From positions 1 to 32,472 of the forward strand of contig JAQVER010000047.1 in the NCBI GenBank assembly GCA_028697885.1: a stretch of DNA of 32,472 nucleotides, written 5' to 3'. This DNA is from Desulfocapsaceae bacterium. Lineage in GTDB: Bacteria; Desulfobacterota; Desulfobulbia; Desulfobulbales; Desulfocapsaceae. This document shows positions 1 to 9,347 of the stretch, piece by piece. Both the position numbers and the translations under genes were made by a program. The notes under the pieces are model-generated. The model had not been told where the DNA came from. It was given only the letters and a program-made list of their open reading frames with translations, and did no database searches. The stretch's first letter is position 1; each line of letters opens with the position of its first letter.

Positions 1-1
1 C

Positions 2-1834
2 CGGGCAGGGACACTGATCAAGGCGGCAATCCTGCGAATCATCGCCGTTTTTCTGGCAGGAATGCTCTTGGTCGCCATCATCACCTTTTTTGTCGCCCGC
101 TCTATTGCCGCCCCTGTTAAGGCATTGTCCCGGGCCATGCAGGACATGGAAACCGGGGTATTGCAAGAGATGACCCTCCCTGTAAGTCGGAATGATGAAA
201 TCGGGACTTTAGTCCAGGGTTTCAACAGCATGACCAAAAGGCTTCAGGCCTACCTGCATGAGCTAAAAAATGAAATTGTAGAAAGGATCAAAGTCGAAAA
301 GTCTCTCGCGGAGGAAAAGGAACGACTTTCCGTAACCCTACGTTCTATCGGCGATGCGGTTATAACCACCGACGTACAGGGGAACGTGGTCTTTATCAAC
401 AAGGTGGCGGAAGAGCTGACCGGCTGGAGTAATCAAGAGGCACAAGGACAGGCAAGCACCAAAATATTCCAGATTATCAACGAGAAAACCGGAACCCCCT
501 GCGACAGCCCTGTCCAAAATGTGATGGAGATGGGGCAGATTGTTGGACTGGCTAACCACACTGCCCTCATCACCAAAGATGGGAGTATGCGCAGCATCGC
601 CGACAGCGGTGCACCTATTCTGGACAGAAACAGCAACATAATCGGCGTGGTAATCGTATTCCGCGATATAACGCATAAACAGAAAATGGAAAACGAGCTG
701 CTCAAGATAAAAAAACTTGAATCAATCGGAGTCCTTGCCGGCGGTATCGCGCATGACTTCAACAATATCCTCGCCGCCATCCTTGGCAATATCGAACTGG
801 CCACCAACCGAATCGCCACCAAAGACGAGCAGGCAGCGTCACTACTTACCGAAGCTAAGAAGGCAATATTACGAGCAGTTTCTCTGACCAAACAACTGCT
901 CACCTTTTCCAAAGGAGGCGATCCGCTCAAGGACAGCACCTCGCTACCGGATCTGATCCGCGATTCCGCCAATTTTGTTCTTCATGGCAGTCATGTATCC
1001 TGCGAATATCATTTTCCTGAAGATTTATGGTTGGCTGAAGTAGACAGCGGTCAGATCAGTCAGGTTATCCAGAATATCGTCATCAATGCCAAACACGCCA
1101 TGCCCGAAGGAGGAAAAATAATCATCAGTGGAACCAATATCATAGATACAGCAGCAGAAACACTGATCAGCGCCAGCAACGGACATTTTGTCCGGATCAC
1201 GATCAAGGATATGGGTGCCGGAATCTCACCAGACATCATAGAGAAAATTTTCGATCCTTATTTCACTACCAAACAGGAAGGAAACGGACTGGGCCTGGCA
1301 ATCTGTCATTCCATTATTAAAAAACATGACGGCTATCTGACCGTGCAATCCCAGCCCGGTCAGGGGACAACCTTTACCATCTATCTGCCAGCAATCCCCC
1401 TCCCTGCCGTTGAGAAATTGGCCCCAGAGGAAGAAGCAACGAGAACGACCGTCCAAGCCGCCAGAATAATGGTAGTTGATGACGAAGAGATGATACGCGA
1501 TATCGTCAAATTGCAGCTTGCGGCTCTAGGCCATGAGGCGGTATTGGTAAATGATGGTGAAGAAGCAATCAAGACATACCTGGAATTGAAAATTGCCGGC
1601 ACACCAGTGGATCTGGTGATCCTGGACCTGACCATTCCTGCCGGCATGGGAGGAAAAGAAACGGCGCAAATCTTGCTGCAGCAAGACCCCGGTGCCTGCC
1701 TTATCGTTGCCAGTGGCTACTCCAATGATCCGGTAATGGCCAACTATCGTGACTTCGGTTTTCAAGCAGCAGTATCCAAACCTTTTGATCTGGAGGGATT
1801 AAGCAAGGCCATTGAGCAGGCGCTGCATACGTAA
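2..1834 (+). CDS. Hybrid sensor histidine kinase, 5' end cut by the window edge
   Basis: The frame is open to the left edge, so the N-terminal sensor is missing; residues are counted here from the first internal Met at 62. A membrane segment (about 1-14) leads into a HAMP domain (to about 70), then a PAS domain (about 85-205). The HisKA box GGIAHDFNNILA has the phospho-acceptor His at 231, and an HATPase domain with a GNGLGLAI G-box follows. A C-terminal receiver carries the acidic pair VVDDEE, phospho-acceptor Asp 522 (VILDLTIP) and a late Lys in SKPF. This is the usual layout of a membrane-anchored hybrid kinase that signals through an internal phosphorelay. The ligand cannot be inferred because the sensor is outside the window. 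It converges on the SDR gene with about 110 bp between them, and no clear terminator is visible there. Confidence 0.93.
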   Translation, partial: RAGTLIKAAILRIIAVFLAGMLLVAIITFFVARSIAAPVKALSRAMQDMETGVLQEMTLPVSRNDEIGTLVQGFNSMTKRLQAYLHELKNEIVERIKVEKSLAEEKERLSVTLRSIGDAVITTDVQGNVVFINKVAEELTGWSNQEAQGQASTKIFQIINEKTGTPCDSPVQNVMEMGQIVGLANHTALITKDGSMRSIADSGAPILDRNSNIIGVVIVFRDITHKQKMENELLKIKKLESIGVLAGGIAHDFNNILAAILGNIELATNRIATKDEQAASLLTEAKKAILRAVSLTKQLLTFSKGGDPLKDSTSLPDLIRDSANFVLHGSHVSCEYHFPEDLWLAEVDSGQISQVIQNIVINAKHAMPEGGKIIISGTNIIDTAAETLISASNGHFVRITIKDMGAGISPDIIEKIFDPYFTTKQEGNGLGLAICHSIIKKHDGYLTVQSQPGQGTTFTIYLPAIPLPAVEKLAPEEEATRTTVQAARIMVVDDEEMIRDIVKLQLAALGHEAVLVNDGEEAIKTYLELKIAGTPVDLVILDLTIPAGMGGKETAQILLQQDPGACLIVASGYSNDPVMANYRDFGFQAAVSKPFDLEGLSKAIEQALHT

Positions 1835-1943
1835 ACAGACTTCCTGCCAAAGCTTGCTACACCATCAGATGCGTGTCTCCGTGTGACATCTCAACGCCGC
1901 ATAATCTTTGTTCTGATCCTTAAAAGGTGTCGAGATTCAAGTG

Positions 1944-2648
1944 TTACCGGGGGAAGGCGCCATTGTTGATGTCAATGCAGGTGCCATTTATGTATTCCGG
2001 GCTTGCTGTCGCCAACCAATAAATGGCATCCGCCACTTCTTCAGGATAGGCAAATCTTCCTGTATACACTGCTCTTTTAATATCCTTTTTCCTCTGTTCA
2101 GGAATGACATGAAGCATCTCGGTTTCCACCGGGCCAGCAGCAACGGAATTGATGACAACACCGCCCGGCCCGAGAATCTTCGCAAAGCTCTTGGTCATAT
2201 TGATCATCCCGGCCTTGGTGATGCCATACCAGATATCCGGGTGGCCGATCTCGCCGGCAATGGATGCATTATTGACAATCCTGCCGACACCTTTTGCCAG
2301 CATTGTTTTTGACACTTCCCTGACCAAGGCCACCGGCGCCTCAATATTTATCTTGAGCAGCTCCTCAACCTTTCCCTGCGGGTAATTATCATAAGGAAGG
2401 GCATACATGACACCGGCATTATTGATCAAGATATCCACGGCAGGAAGCTGAGCAATCAGCCCTGGTATGCCGGCGATATTGACAAGATCAAACTCGATTG
2501 TTTTGACCCTGAGATGACCATTCAACTTAAAATTATTAAAATTTCGCGCCACAACGATAACAGTATATCCACCATCAATAAATTTTTCAGTCGTCGATAG
2601 GCCTATTCCCTTATTGCCGCCAGTTATCAATACGGTTTTGTTTTCCAT
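1944..2648 (-). CDS. Short-chain dehydrogenase/reductase (SDR family)
   Basis: A 234-residue classical SDR. The Rossmann nucleotide-binding motif TGGNKGIG is at residues 9-16, the structural NNAG motif at 76-79, and the catalytic triad is Ser129, Tyr141 and Lys145 (YGITK). The length is typical of single-domain SDRs. The family reduces or oxidises carbonyl/alcohol groups with NAD(P)H; the substrate cannot be read from sequence. An AAGGA site sits about 7 nt before the ATG at 2648. The isochorismatase-like gene lies 84 bp upstream on the same strand, so co-transcription is possible. Confidence 0.9.
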   Translation of the reverse strand: MENKTVLITGGNKGIGLSTTEKFIDGGYTVIVVARNFNNFKLNGHLRVKTIEFDLVNIAGIPGLIAQLPAVDILINNAGVMYALPYDNYPQGKVEELLKINIEAPVALVREVSKTMLAKGVGRIVNNASIAGEIGHPDIWYGITKAGMINMTKSFAKILGPGGVVINSVAAGPVETEMLHVIPEQRKKDIKRAVYTGRFAYPEEVADAIYWLATASPEYINGTCIDINNGAFPR

Positions 2649-2732
2649 CAGATTTCCTTCTTTGTGATCTTCACAGCAAACGGTTCACACCTGACCGGCG
2701 CGGCACTGTTTGCCACCTCAGCAGTTTCACAA

Positions 2733-3287
2733 TTATTCCGCCATACTGTTAATGATTTCCTGGGTTGCAAGCACCTTGGCATAAGGGGCGGATAATGCCG
2801 CCATAAAGGATGCATGAACATCTGATGCCCTTATGGTCCTCTCCTTGAAAACCAGATCTTTGGTAGCGCAGGCATCTTCAGCAACAGTACAGTTGAAGCC
2901 AAGATCGAAGGCAGCACGGGTTGTGGCATCAATACACATGTGGCTCATGGCGCCGCAGATAAGCAGATTCGCTGTTTTAGTTTTTTGCAAGATCTCCAAC
3001 AGAGTGGTACCCCGGAAACTGTTGGGAAAGTTTTTCACAACAACTTTCTCATCCGCCAGGGGAGTTACCATTTTATTGATCCTGGCCCCCTCCGTTTCAG
3101 CTAAGAAAAACGTCGCTCCGGGCTGTGCAGCAATGTGCTGGACATGGATAACAGGAAGTTTGGCCTTTCTGCATTCCCCCAGAAGAAGCTGTGCATTGGC
3201 CGCAGCTTCCTTGATACCAACCAGTTCCATGGTGCCACCGGGGAAATAATCATTCTGCAGGTCGACTACTATCAGGCAAGTATTCAT
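2733..3287 (-). CDS. Cysteine hydrolase, isochorismatase-like family
   Basis: A 184-residue protein of the isochorismatase/nicotinamidase fold. It starts with the characteristic LIVVDLQNDYF, and the catalytic triad is visible as Asp9, Lys85 and Cys118 (in GAMSHMCID). These residues support a working amidase/hydrolase, for example on a nicotinamide- or carbamoyl-type substrate, but the sequence does not identify which. A strong AAGGAG ribosome site precedes the ATG at 3287 by 5 nt. It lies between the PhnA-family gene (88 bp upstream) and the SDR gene, all on the minus strand. Confidence 0.9.
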   Translation of the reverse strand: MNTCLIVVDLQNDYFPGGTMELVGIKEAAANAQLLLGECRKAKLPVIHVQHIAAQPGATFFLAETEGARINKMVTPLADEKVVVKNFPNSFRGTTLLEILQKTKTANLLICGAMSHMCIDATTRAAFDLGFNCTVAEDACATKDLVFKERTIRASDVHASFMAALSAPYAKVLATQEIINSMAE

Positions 3288-3374
3288 GTCAGCTCCTTAT
3301 CATTTTATTGGTTCAACGAGAGAACTCAGCCCCGCAAGCAGGCAATGCCACTACGCCCCGGAGCATTATTTTTA

Positions 3375-3959
3375 TCAGTTCGCCTTCTTCACATACTTCG
3401 TCAAGATGACAATCTGCTGACCATTAACCCGGGCCTCAATATGCTCAGGGTTATCGGCAACCAGTGAAATTCCCCGGACTACTGTACCCCGCTTGGCTGT
3501 AAAGTTAGCCCCTTTCACATTGAGATCCTTAATCAGGGTGACCGTGTCGCCTGCCTCAAGCGTTGTGCCGTTGCTGTCGACATGTTTGACTGCATCTTCA
3601 CCCCCTCCTGCCCCTTCGCCCGTTACCTGGGCCCAGGCCTGGGTATCTTCATCCAGATAGAGCATGTCGAGTAACCCCTGTGCCCAGCCTTCCGTGCTCA
3701 GACGTTTGAGCATCCGCCAGGCGACGACCTGCACGGCCGGCTCCTGGCTCCACATGCTCTCGTTCAGGCAGCGCCAGTGCTGGGCATCCACTTTCCCCGG
3801 ATCCTCAATCTGTTCGCGGCACGTTTCACAGATAAATATGCATTCCTCAGCACTGCCATTTGAGTGAGGGGGAACTTCATAGACAGCGAGTCCTTCTGTT
3901 ACGCCACACAATTCACATTTAGATTCGCTCCGTGCCTGTAATGTTTGTTCTGTACTCAT
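3375..3959 (-). CDS. PhnA/YjdM-family zinc-ribbon protein
   Basis: 194 residues, longer than the about 110-residue E. coli YjdM form. The N-terminal zinc ribbon has cysteine pairs C15-x2-C18 and C44-x2-C47. The C-terminal 65 residues are the PhnA domain, recognisable from GDTVTLIKDLNVKG and GTVVRGISL, which forms a small SH3-like barrel. A helical middle segment (about 55-115) joins them. Despite the historical link to alkylphosphonate use, the family's cellular role is not established, and no phosphonate genes are nearby. The start at 3959 is preceded by GAGGAG with 9 nt spacing. Confidence 0.87.
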   Translation of the reverse strand: MSTEQTLQARSESKCELCGVTEGLAVYEVPPHSNGSAEECIFICETCREQIEDPGKVDAQHWRCLNESMWSQEPAVQVVAWRMLKRLSTEGWAQGLLDMLYLDEDTQAWAQVTGEGAGGGEDAVKHVDSNGTTLEAGDTVTLIKDLNVKGANFTAKRGTVVRGISLVADNPEHIEARVNGQQIVILTKYVKKAN

Positions 3960-4055
3960 TGTTTACTGCTCCTCAATGGTGGATACGTACTGATATCCGG
4001 TCGAAAAGAATGGCGACCAGATCGTTCAGACCGCAAGTTATTTTTTGTAAGAAAG

Positions 4056-5288
4056 TCAGCGCAACAGTTCCGGCCTAAAGACCATGATCACCCCCAGCAC
4101 CAGCAGGAGAATTCCACCCAACGCCTTGCAATGGCCGGCATATCTCTGCCCCACCCTGCTCTCCAGAGCAAGGACAGCCAGGGTAAAGATGATCAGGTCG
4201 TCGAGCATAAAGAAAAAATCATAGAGGAGTATATAGCCGTAATATCTGAGGGTAGCAAGATGGTGCAGGGAAAGAATATGGGTGTAAATGGCCGGCAGGG
4301 CTGCAGAGCAGGCAAACTCAATGGAATTGATGACAAAGGCCAGGATGATGACAGCCGACAGGGTGGCGAGACTCAGCGGTGCCGCTATCACCCGCTCTAT
4401 CCGATTCATGGTCTTTTTCCGGCTCGCGGGATCACCCACCTTGCAAGTGACCTCCCCCTTGTCCCGTATATATTCCCGCACACTCAACCCTCCAGCGCCC
4501 ATGGCAAAACAGCCGATGACAATGGTGAGGGGACGCAGGTATCCCAAAAACAGGAAGACATTGAGCCAGGCGGTCATCAACAGGAAATAGAGGATTGCCG
4601 AGGCGACGAGAAAGGAGCCGACCAGAATCCAGACCCTTTTTCTCTCGTTCAGGCTGGCCACCAGGGAAAGCATATAGACCAGCACCCACATGGCGCAGGG
4701 ATTGAAACCGTCGATCAAGCCAAAGAAGACTGTAAGCACGGGCAGCGAATAGTCACTCGTCCGGATCACCCCGAACCAGCCCAGGTCCACCGTATCCTTT
4801 GCCAGCCACTGTTCATCGCTCTCGGTAAAGACCTCAGGGGTCTTATAGAGACGGGCGGCGATGGCCTTTTCAAGGGTCACCCCGCTGTTTTCCGGGCGAT
4901 CGAAACCAATCAGCACATGAGGACCGACAAAGGTGATCGGCACGGCCAGACGTCCAGGGGCTATCCCGCGCTCTCTGGCCATTGCCACCATACGGCTGGC
5001 CTCTTCAGGCCTGGAGGTATCATGGGCAATGATCGAGAGTTCCGAGTATTTCTGTTGCAGATAGAGATGGAACTGTTTCTGGGCGCGGCAGTGGGGACAG
5101 GTAGGATGATAAAAGAAATGGACCGCATCCTCAGCAACCAGCCCCTCCTGGGGCCCCTTTTCCTCCCCGCGGACAATCAGGATCAGGGCCAGGAGGAACA
5201 GGGCAAGAAAAAAGTACCTGCGGAAAGGATCGTCAAGGATTTCCTTGAGCCAGGACGGCACGGCCAAAAAAGAGGACGAAATCTTCAT
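4056..5288 (-). CDS. Thioredoxin-fold / CcdA-type membrane thiol-redox fusion protein
   Basis: The chosen start at 5288 (GGAG 8 nt upstream) gives 410 residues; an in-frame extension to 5474 would overlap rhlE and lacks support. A first membrane segment (about 24-39) is followed by a thioredoxin/glutaredoxin-like domain with the redox motif C64-PH-C67. Then comes a polytopic membrane domain of about six segments with one cysteine in a GFNPC motif (C198) and another in EFACSAALP (C327). These match the paired membrane cysteines of CcdA/DsbD proteins. The inferred role is to move electrons across the inner membrane to or from an attached thiol-disulfide domain. It lies 115 bp downstream of rhlE on the same strand. 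Confidence 0.85.
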   Translation of the reverse strand: MKISSSFLAVPSWLKEILDDPFRRYFFLALFLLALILIVRGEEKGPQEGLVAEDAVHFFYHPTCPHCRAQKQFHLYLQQKYSELSIIAHDTSRPEEASRMVAMARERGIAPGRLAVPITFVGPHVLIGFDRPENSGVTLEKAIAARLYKTPEVFTESDEQWLAKDTVDLGWFGVIRTSDYSLPVLTVFFGLIDGFNPCAMWVLVYMLSLVASLNERKRVWILVGSFLVASAILYFLLMTAWLNVFLFLGYLRPLTIVIGCFAMGAGGLSVREYIRDKGEVTCKVGDPASRKKTMNRIERVIAAPLSLATLSAVIILAFVINSIEFACSAALPAIYTHILSLHHLATLRYYGYILLYDFFFMLDDLIIFTLAVLALESRVGQRYAGHCKALGGILLLVLGVIMVFRPELLR

Positions 5289-5403
5289 CACGTTAGCTCC
5301 AGATGTGGCAGGAGAAGTACGGGACATCCATGATACGTTCCGGCAACGGAAATGCAGCTCTTTTCTCCGGCCTTCAGTTGTCCCTTGCGGTTTTCCCGGC
5401 AAC

Positions 5404-6681
5404 CTACGATTTGCGGCCCCGGCGCGGTTTGTGGCCATTGTTTTTTGGTTCCCCATCCATTTTCCGGACCTCACCTCGTACCTGCACCGGCTTGGGTTTT
5501 TTTGGCTTTTTGGGGCGCGCCGGGAGTTGGCGGGTCAGGGGGACATGATGGGTCGGGATAAAACCGGTCGCCACCTCGCGCACCAGAAGCTGGCCAATCA
5601 AGGTCTCGATCGCCGAGAGAAGATAAACCTCATCGGCGCTGACCAGCGAGATCGCCTCCCCCTTGGAACCGGCCCGACCGGTGCGGCCGATACGGTGGAC
5701 GTAGTCCTCAGCCACCTTGGGCAGATCGAAATTGATGACGTGCGGTAGTTCGCTGATGTCGATACCGCGCGCGGCAATATCGGTGGCCACCAGGACCCGG
5801 ACCCTGCCCTCCTTGAAATCGGCCAGGGCGCGGGAACGCTCGGACTGAGACTTATCCCCGTGGATCGCCGCCGTCGAAATGCCGTCGCCCCCCAGTTTCC
5901 GGGCCAGGCTGTCGGCCCCGTTCTTGGTACGGACGAAGACCAGTACCTGTTCCCAGCCCTGGTTGCGCACGAGGTGACTGAGCAGGGCCGGCTTCTTGCC
6001 CTTGTCGACCTCATAGAGCCACTGTTTCACACTTCTGGGCGCGGAGTTGCGCGGGCTGACCTCTATCAGCACCGGATTCCTGAGGAGTCCCCCGGTGAGC
6101 TTGCGGATGTCGCTGGAAAAGGTGGCTGAGAAGAGCAGGTTCTGACGCCTTGGCGGCAGCAGGGCGAGGATCTTACGGATATCGTTGATGAACCCCAAGT
6201 CGAGCATCCGATCGGCCTCATCGAGCACCAGCGTCTCCACCTGGGCAAACTTCACGGCGTTCTGGTTGAACAGGTCCAGCAGACGTCCCGGAGTCGCCAC
6301 CAGCACATCAATCCCCCCGCGCAGTTTCATCATCTGCGGATTGATCTTCACCCCCCCGTAAACAACGCCCGATTTCAGCGACAGTTGTTTGCCATAGGTG
6401 GCAACGCTCTGCTCAACCTGTACCGCCAGCTCTCGGGTCGGCGTCAGCACCAGGACGCGGATGTGATTCGCCTGCACCTTGGGGCCGCCGGCCAGACGCT
6501 GTAGCAGCGGCAGGACAAAAGCGGCGGTTTTGCCGGTGCCGGTCTGGGCCGCGGCCATGACATCCCTGCCGGAGAGGACTGCCGGGATCGCCTTGAGCTG
6601 GATCGGCGTGGGAGTAGTGTAGCCGCTTTCAGTAAGGGCACGAAGAAGGGCTTCGGAGAGTCCGAGGGAAGCAAATGACAT
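5404..6681 (-). CDS. rhlE: DEAD-box ATP-dependent RNA helicase, RhlE type
   Basis: 425 residues with the complete DEAD-box set: Q motif PTPIQ (24-28), Walker A AQTGTGKT (45-52), PTRELA, DEAD (154-157), SAT (185-187), ARGID and HRIGRTGR. A lysine/arginine-rich tail of about 40 residues ends the protein, as is common in RhlE-like helicases. The expected role is ATP-driven remodelling of structured RNA, for example in ribosome assembly or RNA decay. The start at 6681 is set by alignment with the family (MSFxxLGL); its ribosome site is weak. Confidence 0.93.
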   Translation of the reverse strand: MSFASLGLSEALLRALTESGYTTPTPIQLKAIPAVLSGRDVMAAAQTGTGKTAAFVLPLLQRLAGGPKVQANHIRVLVLTPTRELAVQVEQSVATYGKQLSLKSGVVYGGVKINPQMMKLRGGIDVLVATPGRLLDLFNQNAVKFAQVETLVLDEADRMLDLGFINDIRKILALLPPRRQNLLFSATFSSDIRKLTGGLLRNPVLIEVSPRNSAPRSVKQWLYEVDKGKKPALLSHLVRNQGWEQVLVFVRTKNGADSLARKLGGDGISTAAIHGDKSQSERSRALADFKEGRVRVLVATDIAARGIDISELPHVINFDLPKVAEDYVHRIGRTGRAGSKGEAISLVSADEVYLLSAIETLIGQLLVREVATGFIPTHHVPLTRQLPARPKKPKKPKPVQVRGEVRKMDGEPKNNGHKPRRGRKS

Positions 6682-6893
6682 GGGGCGGTTTCTTAAAAAA
6701 AGGTTGATGGTCTCGACGGGGCAACATATCGCTACCTGACGAGCCAGAAGAATTGTACGTTGCGGAGAATTATACTGACCCCGGTAGACTCAAAGGATAA
6801 ACGACCAATGGGTAACCAGCGGTGAGCGCTGAATTAGGATAGAAGAACGCCGTTCTCCGCCGCCTGCTCTTATCCGCTTGTTCGACATTCTTT

Positions 6894-8090
6894 TTATTCC
6901 GAGAAGTAGGTGGTTTCTGCGCGCTCGGAAATTGCGTTGCGCATGTGTCCATCGGCTGCACCACGTTCCTTGTTAACTAGACCCATTTCCTGCATTTTCG
7001 AGGTACGTCGTCCCACAAGTTGGTAGGTTACGTCAAGCAAAGCCGAAATTTCACCCGCACGCATCTGAGTCGCTTCATCATGAAGCGTGCTGAGGATAAC
7101 CAATTCAACTGGTTCCAGCATTACATCCTCTTTCAGTTGATCGTATTCCTTCCGAAACTCTTGTGCCAGTACCACTATGCAGCAAGTGCCATCTTTACAT
7201 TCAGGACACTGCCATTTAAACAGCTCAAAACTATCCTGTTTCTCCATTGGGAAACAGGATCCGCAATGGTCACAACGAATCGTTTGCTTTCTCGCAAGAA
7301 ACTCTTGAATCGCTCTGCTGTAATCGAAGCACCTTTGAACAAAGTAGTTACGATACTCACGTCCCGGAGGATACCCCCAAGTCATCCTGTGCGTTTCGGT
7401 GATACCATAGTACAGTGCATAAACGACGACGGGGGCACCATTTTTGTCACGGATATCTTTGTACTTGGACACCAAGAAGTTCGACTCTAAAGAGCGAAAA
7501 AGCGGCTCAAGGCTAGGTTGAATAACAAAGTGGCTGGTTGGTGGGTTGTTCAGCTCCTTGAAGAAGGATCCACCAAGGCTACCACTCTGTATCTGCTTTC
7601 TGACGCTTCTGGCTTCGGCAACAACGCAGTCCAAGAGCTCCTTCTGGTTATGACGATCCAGTTTGTTCTCGAATGGCTCAAGCGCATAACGAAGCATTCG
7701 GTCGAAGTATTGCGATATGGTGGACTCGAAGTACTTTCGGGCAGCTAAACGAATGGATGCCTGTGTGATCGTTTGACCCTTGGAGATACGGTCCATATAG
7801 CAGGTGTGTAACAGAGCACCCATAAGCCGCGGGACATTGAATGACGCCTGAAACATGAGCTTCATATGTTCCGCAAAGGGTGTAGAAGAGTCGAAGTAGT
7901 CTGCCACATCTTCACCGAAAGCATGAAACCGTGTTTTCAGAAGACGGGTTGCATAGTCGATTGCCGCCGCCTCCATCTCTTGGACCTCGGTTGCCTCATA
8001 GAGTGTGCAGAAATCTAAGCAAACGGTATCAACTTTGCTAGGATCGATCTTGCCGTAGTATACACGACCTGGATATCCTGCAATCTTCAA
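6894..8090 (-). CDS. C-terminal fragment of a split AAA/P-loop ATPase (zinc ribbon plus winged helix)
   Basis: This 398-codon frame continues the upstream ATPase fragment after a one-base shift. Its first possible start is a TTG at 8090 with no ribosome site, and the frame is open only back to a TAG at 8127-8129, so it is probably not an independent gene. Joined in frame, the junction reads VLAPLNNASNESVKLK, a natural-looking sensor-1 region. The fragment has a helical middle, a zinc ribbon (CDHC ... CPEC) near residues 265-300, and a C-terminal winged-helix-like segment (about 330-385) resembling a DNA-binding lid. The layout resembles proteins annotated as ORC-CDC6-type AAA ATPases; that name is from memory and tentative. 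Confidence 0.7.
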   Translation of the reverse strand: MKIAGYPGRVYYGKIDPSKVDTVCLDFCTLYEATEVQEMEAAAIDYATRLLKTRFHAFGEDVADYFDSSTPFAEHMKLMFQASFNVPRLMGALLHTCYMDRISKGQTITQASIRLAARKYFESTISQYFDRMLRYALEPFENKLDRHNQKELLDCVVAEARSVRKQIQSGSLGGSFFKELNNPPTSHFVIQPSLEPLFRSLESNFLVSKYKDIRDKNGAPVVVYALYYGITETHRMTWGYPPGREYRNYFVQRCFDYSRAIQEFLARKQTIRCDHCGSCFPMEKQDSFELFKWQCPECKDGTCCIVVLAQEFRKEYDQLKEDVMLEPVELVILSTLHDEATQMRAGEISALLDVTYQLVGRRTSKMQEMGLVNKERGAADGHMRNAISERAETTYFSE

Positions 8091-8106
8091 TTTGACGGAC
8101 TCATTG

Positions 8107-8129
8107 CTAGCGTTGTTTAGGGGGGGCTA
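8107..8129 (-). other. Frameshift window containing a C7 homopolymer
   Basis: The two ATPase frames overlap only here: the first ends with TAG at 8107-8109 and the second is closed by TAG at 8127-8129. A run of seven C (minus strand) fills 8120-8126. Loss of one C fuses the frames seamlessly. The shift could be an assembly error, a fixed mutation, phase variation by slipped-strand mispairing, or a programmed event. Confidence 0.85.
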
Positions 8130-9003
8130 GTACGACATCTACGAAAAGTTTCTGGTCCAGGAAATTGAGCTCGGAGAAGTCGTCAAAGAAGACAACAAGC
8201 CGAGCCATGCGTGCCTCGTCTAAGAGATCCTTGATTTCATTCAGCAATTCCGCGAAAGGGTAAGCCTGGAGAATGACTTCCGAGTACTCCTTGTAGACCT
8301 CTGCGTCCTCCAAGGTCTTGTCGAAATCGGATAGCGTAGCCGATGATTTTAACTTGGCACTAGTAGCCGAGACATCTACTCCAGCTCCAAGCTTTGCTTC
8401 ACCGCCTTGCTCCTTCTTGCTCTGCGACCGCCACTTCCGTGAAATCTTTTGAAGAATCGGAATTTCGTGGCTTTGGAGTTTAGCGTCCTTTACTGTTTCG
8501 GCCAAGCTGGAGAGGCTTTCCTTAAGTTCTTTGTATGAACGCTTGACGCCGCGCCAAACTTCCAGAAAAGTCATCTTGCTGCAGGTCCTATCGATCTCCT
8601 TAAGCAATTCGGATATGACTGCACCAAGGAATACTTTTCGCAACAGATGCGCGCGGCAAATCCCGGAATCAATGCCATCGTCTTCGATACCCGTCGGCAT
8701 TTCCTCCGGCGAGAGGAGTTCATTTAAGGCTTTGACGTCAACGTAGACAGACAGAATATCTCGTGAATTTCGATAGGCCGTTTGAGCCTTCGCGAAAATC
8801 GTACTCTTTCCCGTCCCTTTTCGCCCCAACAGAAATGTTGTATTGCTGGACAATACGGACTGAAGTATGGCGTTTCCAGGCAGCGGATCCACATACAGCA
8901 CCTCGACGGGGTCATCGCCAAGTTCTTTTTGAAAATCACGTAGCTCAGCGCGCCGGTACTGACGAAGAGATTCTGCAATTCGTGCGAAAGTGTTTTGCTT
9001 CAT
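8107..9003 (-). CDS. N-terminal fragment of a split AAA/P-loop ATPase
   Basis: 298 residues ending at a TAG just after a C7 run. Walker A is GRKGTGKST (60-68) and Walker B is LVVFFDD (269-275, Asp274/Asp275), so this part holds the nucleotide-binding core. A lysine- and serine-rich helical insert lies between them (about 150-240). The start at 9003 has GGTGGAG about 8 nt upstream. With one base removed from the C7 run the gene would encode about 702 residues running to 6894. The cellular role is unknown. A lone, low-GC-looking ATPase with a DNA-binding-like C-terminus between housekeeping genes suggests an accessory or defence gene, but that is inference. Confidence 0.75.
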   Translation of the reverse strand: MKQNTFARIAESLRQYRRAELRDFQKELGDDPVEVLYVDPLPGNAILQSVLSSNTTFLLGRKGTGKSTIFAKAQTAYRNSRDILSVYVDVKALNELLSPEEMPTGIEDDGIDSGICRAHLLRKVFLGAVISELLKEIDRTCSKMTFLEVWRGVKRSYKELKESLSSLAETVKDAKLQSHEIPILQKISRKWRSQSKKEQGGEAKLGAGVDVSATSAKLKSSATLSDFDKTLEDAEVYKEYSEVILQAYPFAELLNEIKDLLDEARMARLVVFFDDFSELNFLDQKLFVDVVLAPPKQR

Positions 9004-9347
9004 TATCTATCTCCACCTGCCGAACCATTGATTATCAAGTCTACTTGCCTTGACAAATTGAGAATTGACGTCAAATTGGGCTTTTATGCCCAATCCTGTT
9101 ATCACCTCTTTCCCCACATTCCTTTCTTCAATGAACGCCCTTTTGGTTGACTCGAAAAAACGTACACGAATAAGGTCACAACATACCTATTCAACTACCG
9201 TAAAATTCAGCACAACTCTGTTATCTACCAGCAGGATCTATAATTCTCAAGGAGAATGGAGAATTAGCTTTATTGCCCAGATACATAAGCCCCGTGTTAT
9301 CAATGTCCCCGGGTTTCTCCGTGACACCACTTTCAGCACCTCGCTCC
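9004..9347. other. 344-bp gene-free stretch with likely ATPase promoter
   Basis: No convincing gene on either strand. It holds the 10-bp palindrome TTGACGTCAA (9065-9074) directly next to a hairpin ATTGGGC/GCCCAAT (9074-9093), both just upstream of the split ATPase gene. On the minus strand a weak TTGTCA-N16-TAATCA promoter-like pair overlaps. Regulation by the palindrome is inference. Confidence 0.4.

Noticed and set aside
3945-5333. Long plus-strand open frame opposite the thioredoxin/CcdA fusion gene
   Set aside because: Low-complexity, Gln/His-rich translation with no recognisable domain; it is the antisense shadow of a well-supported membrane protein.
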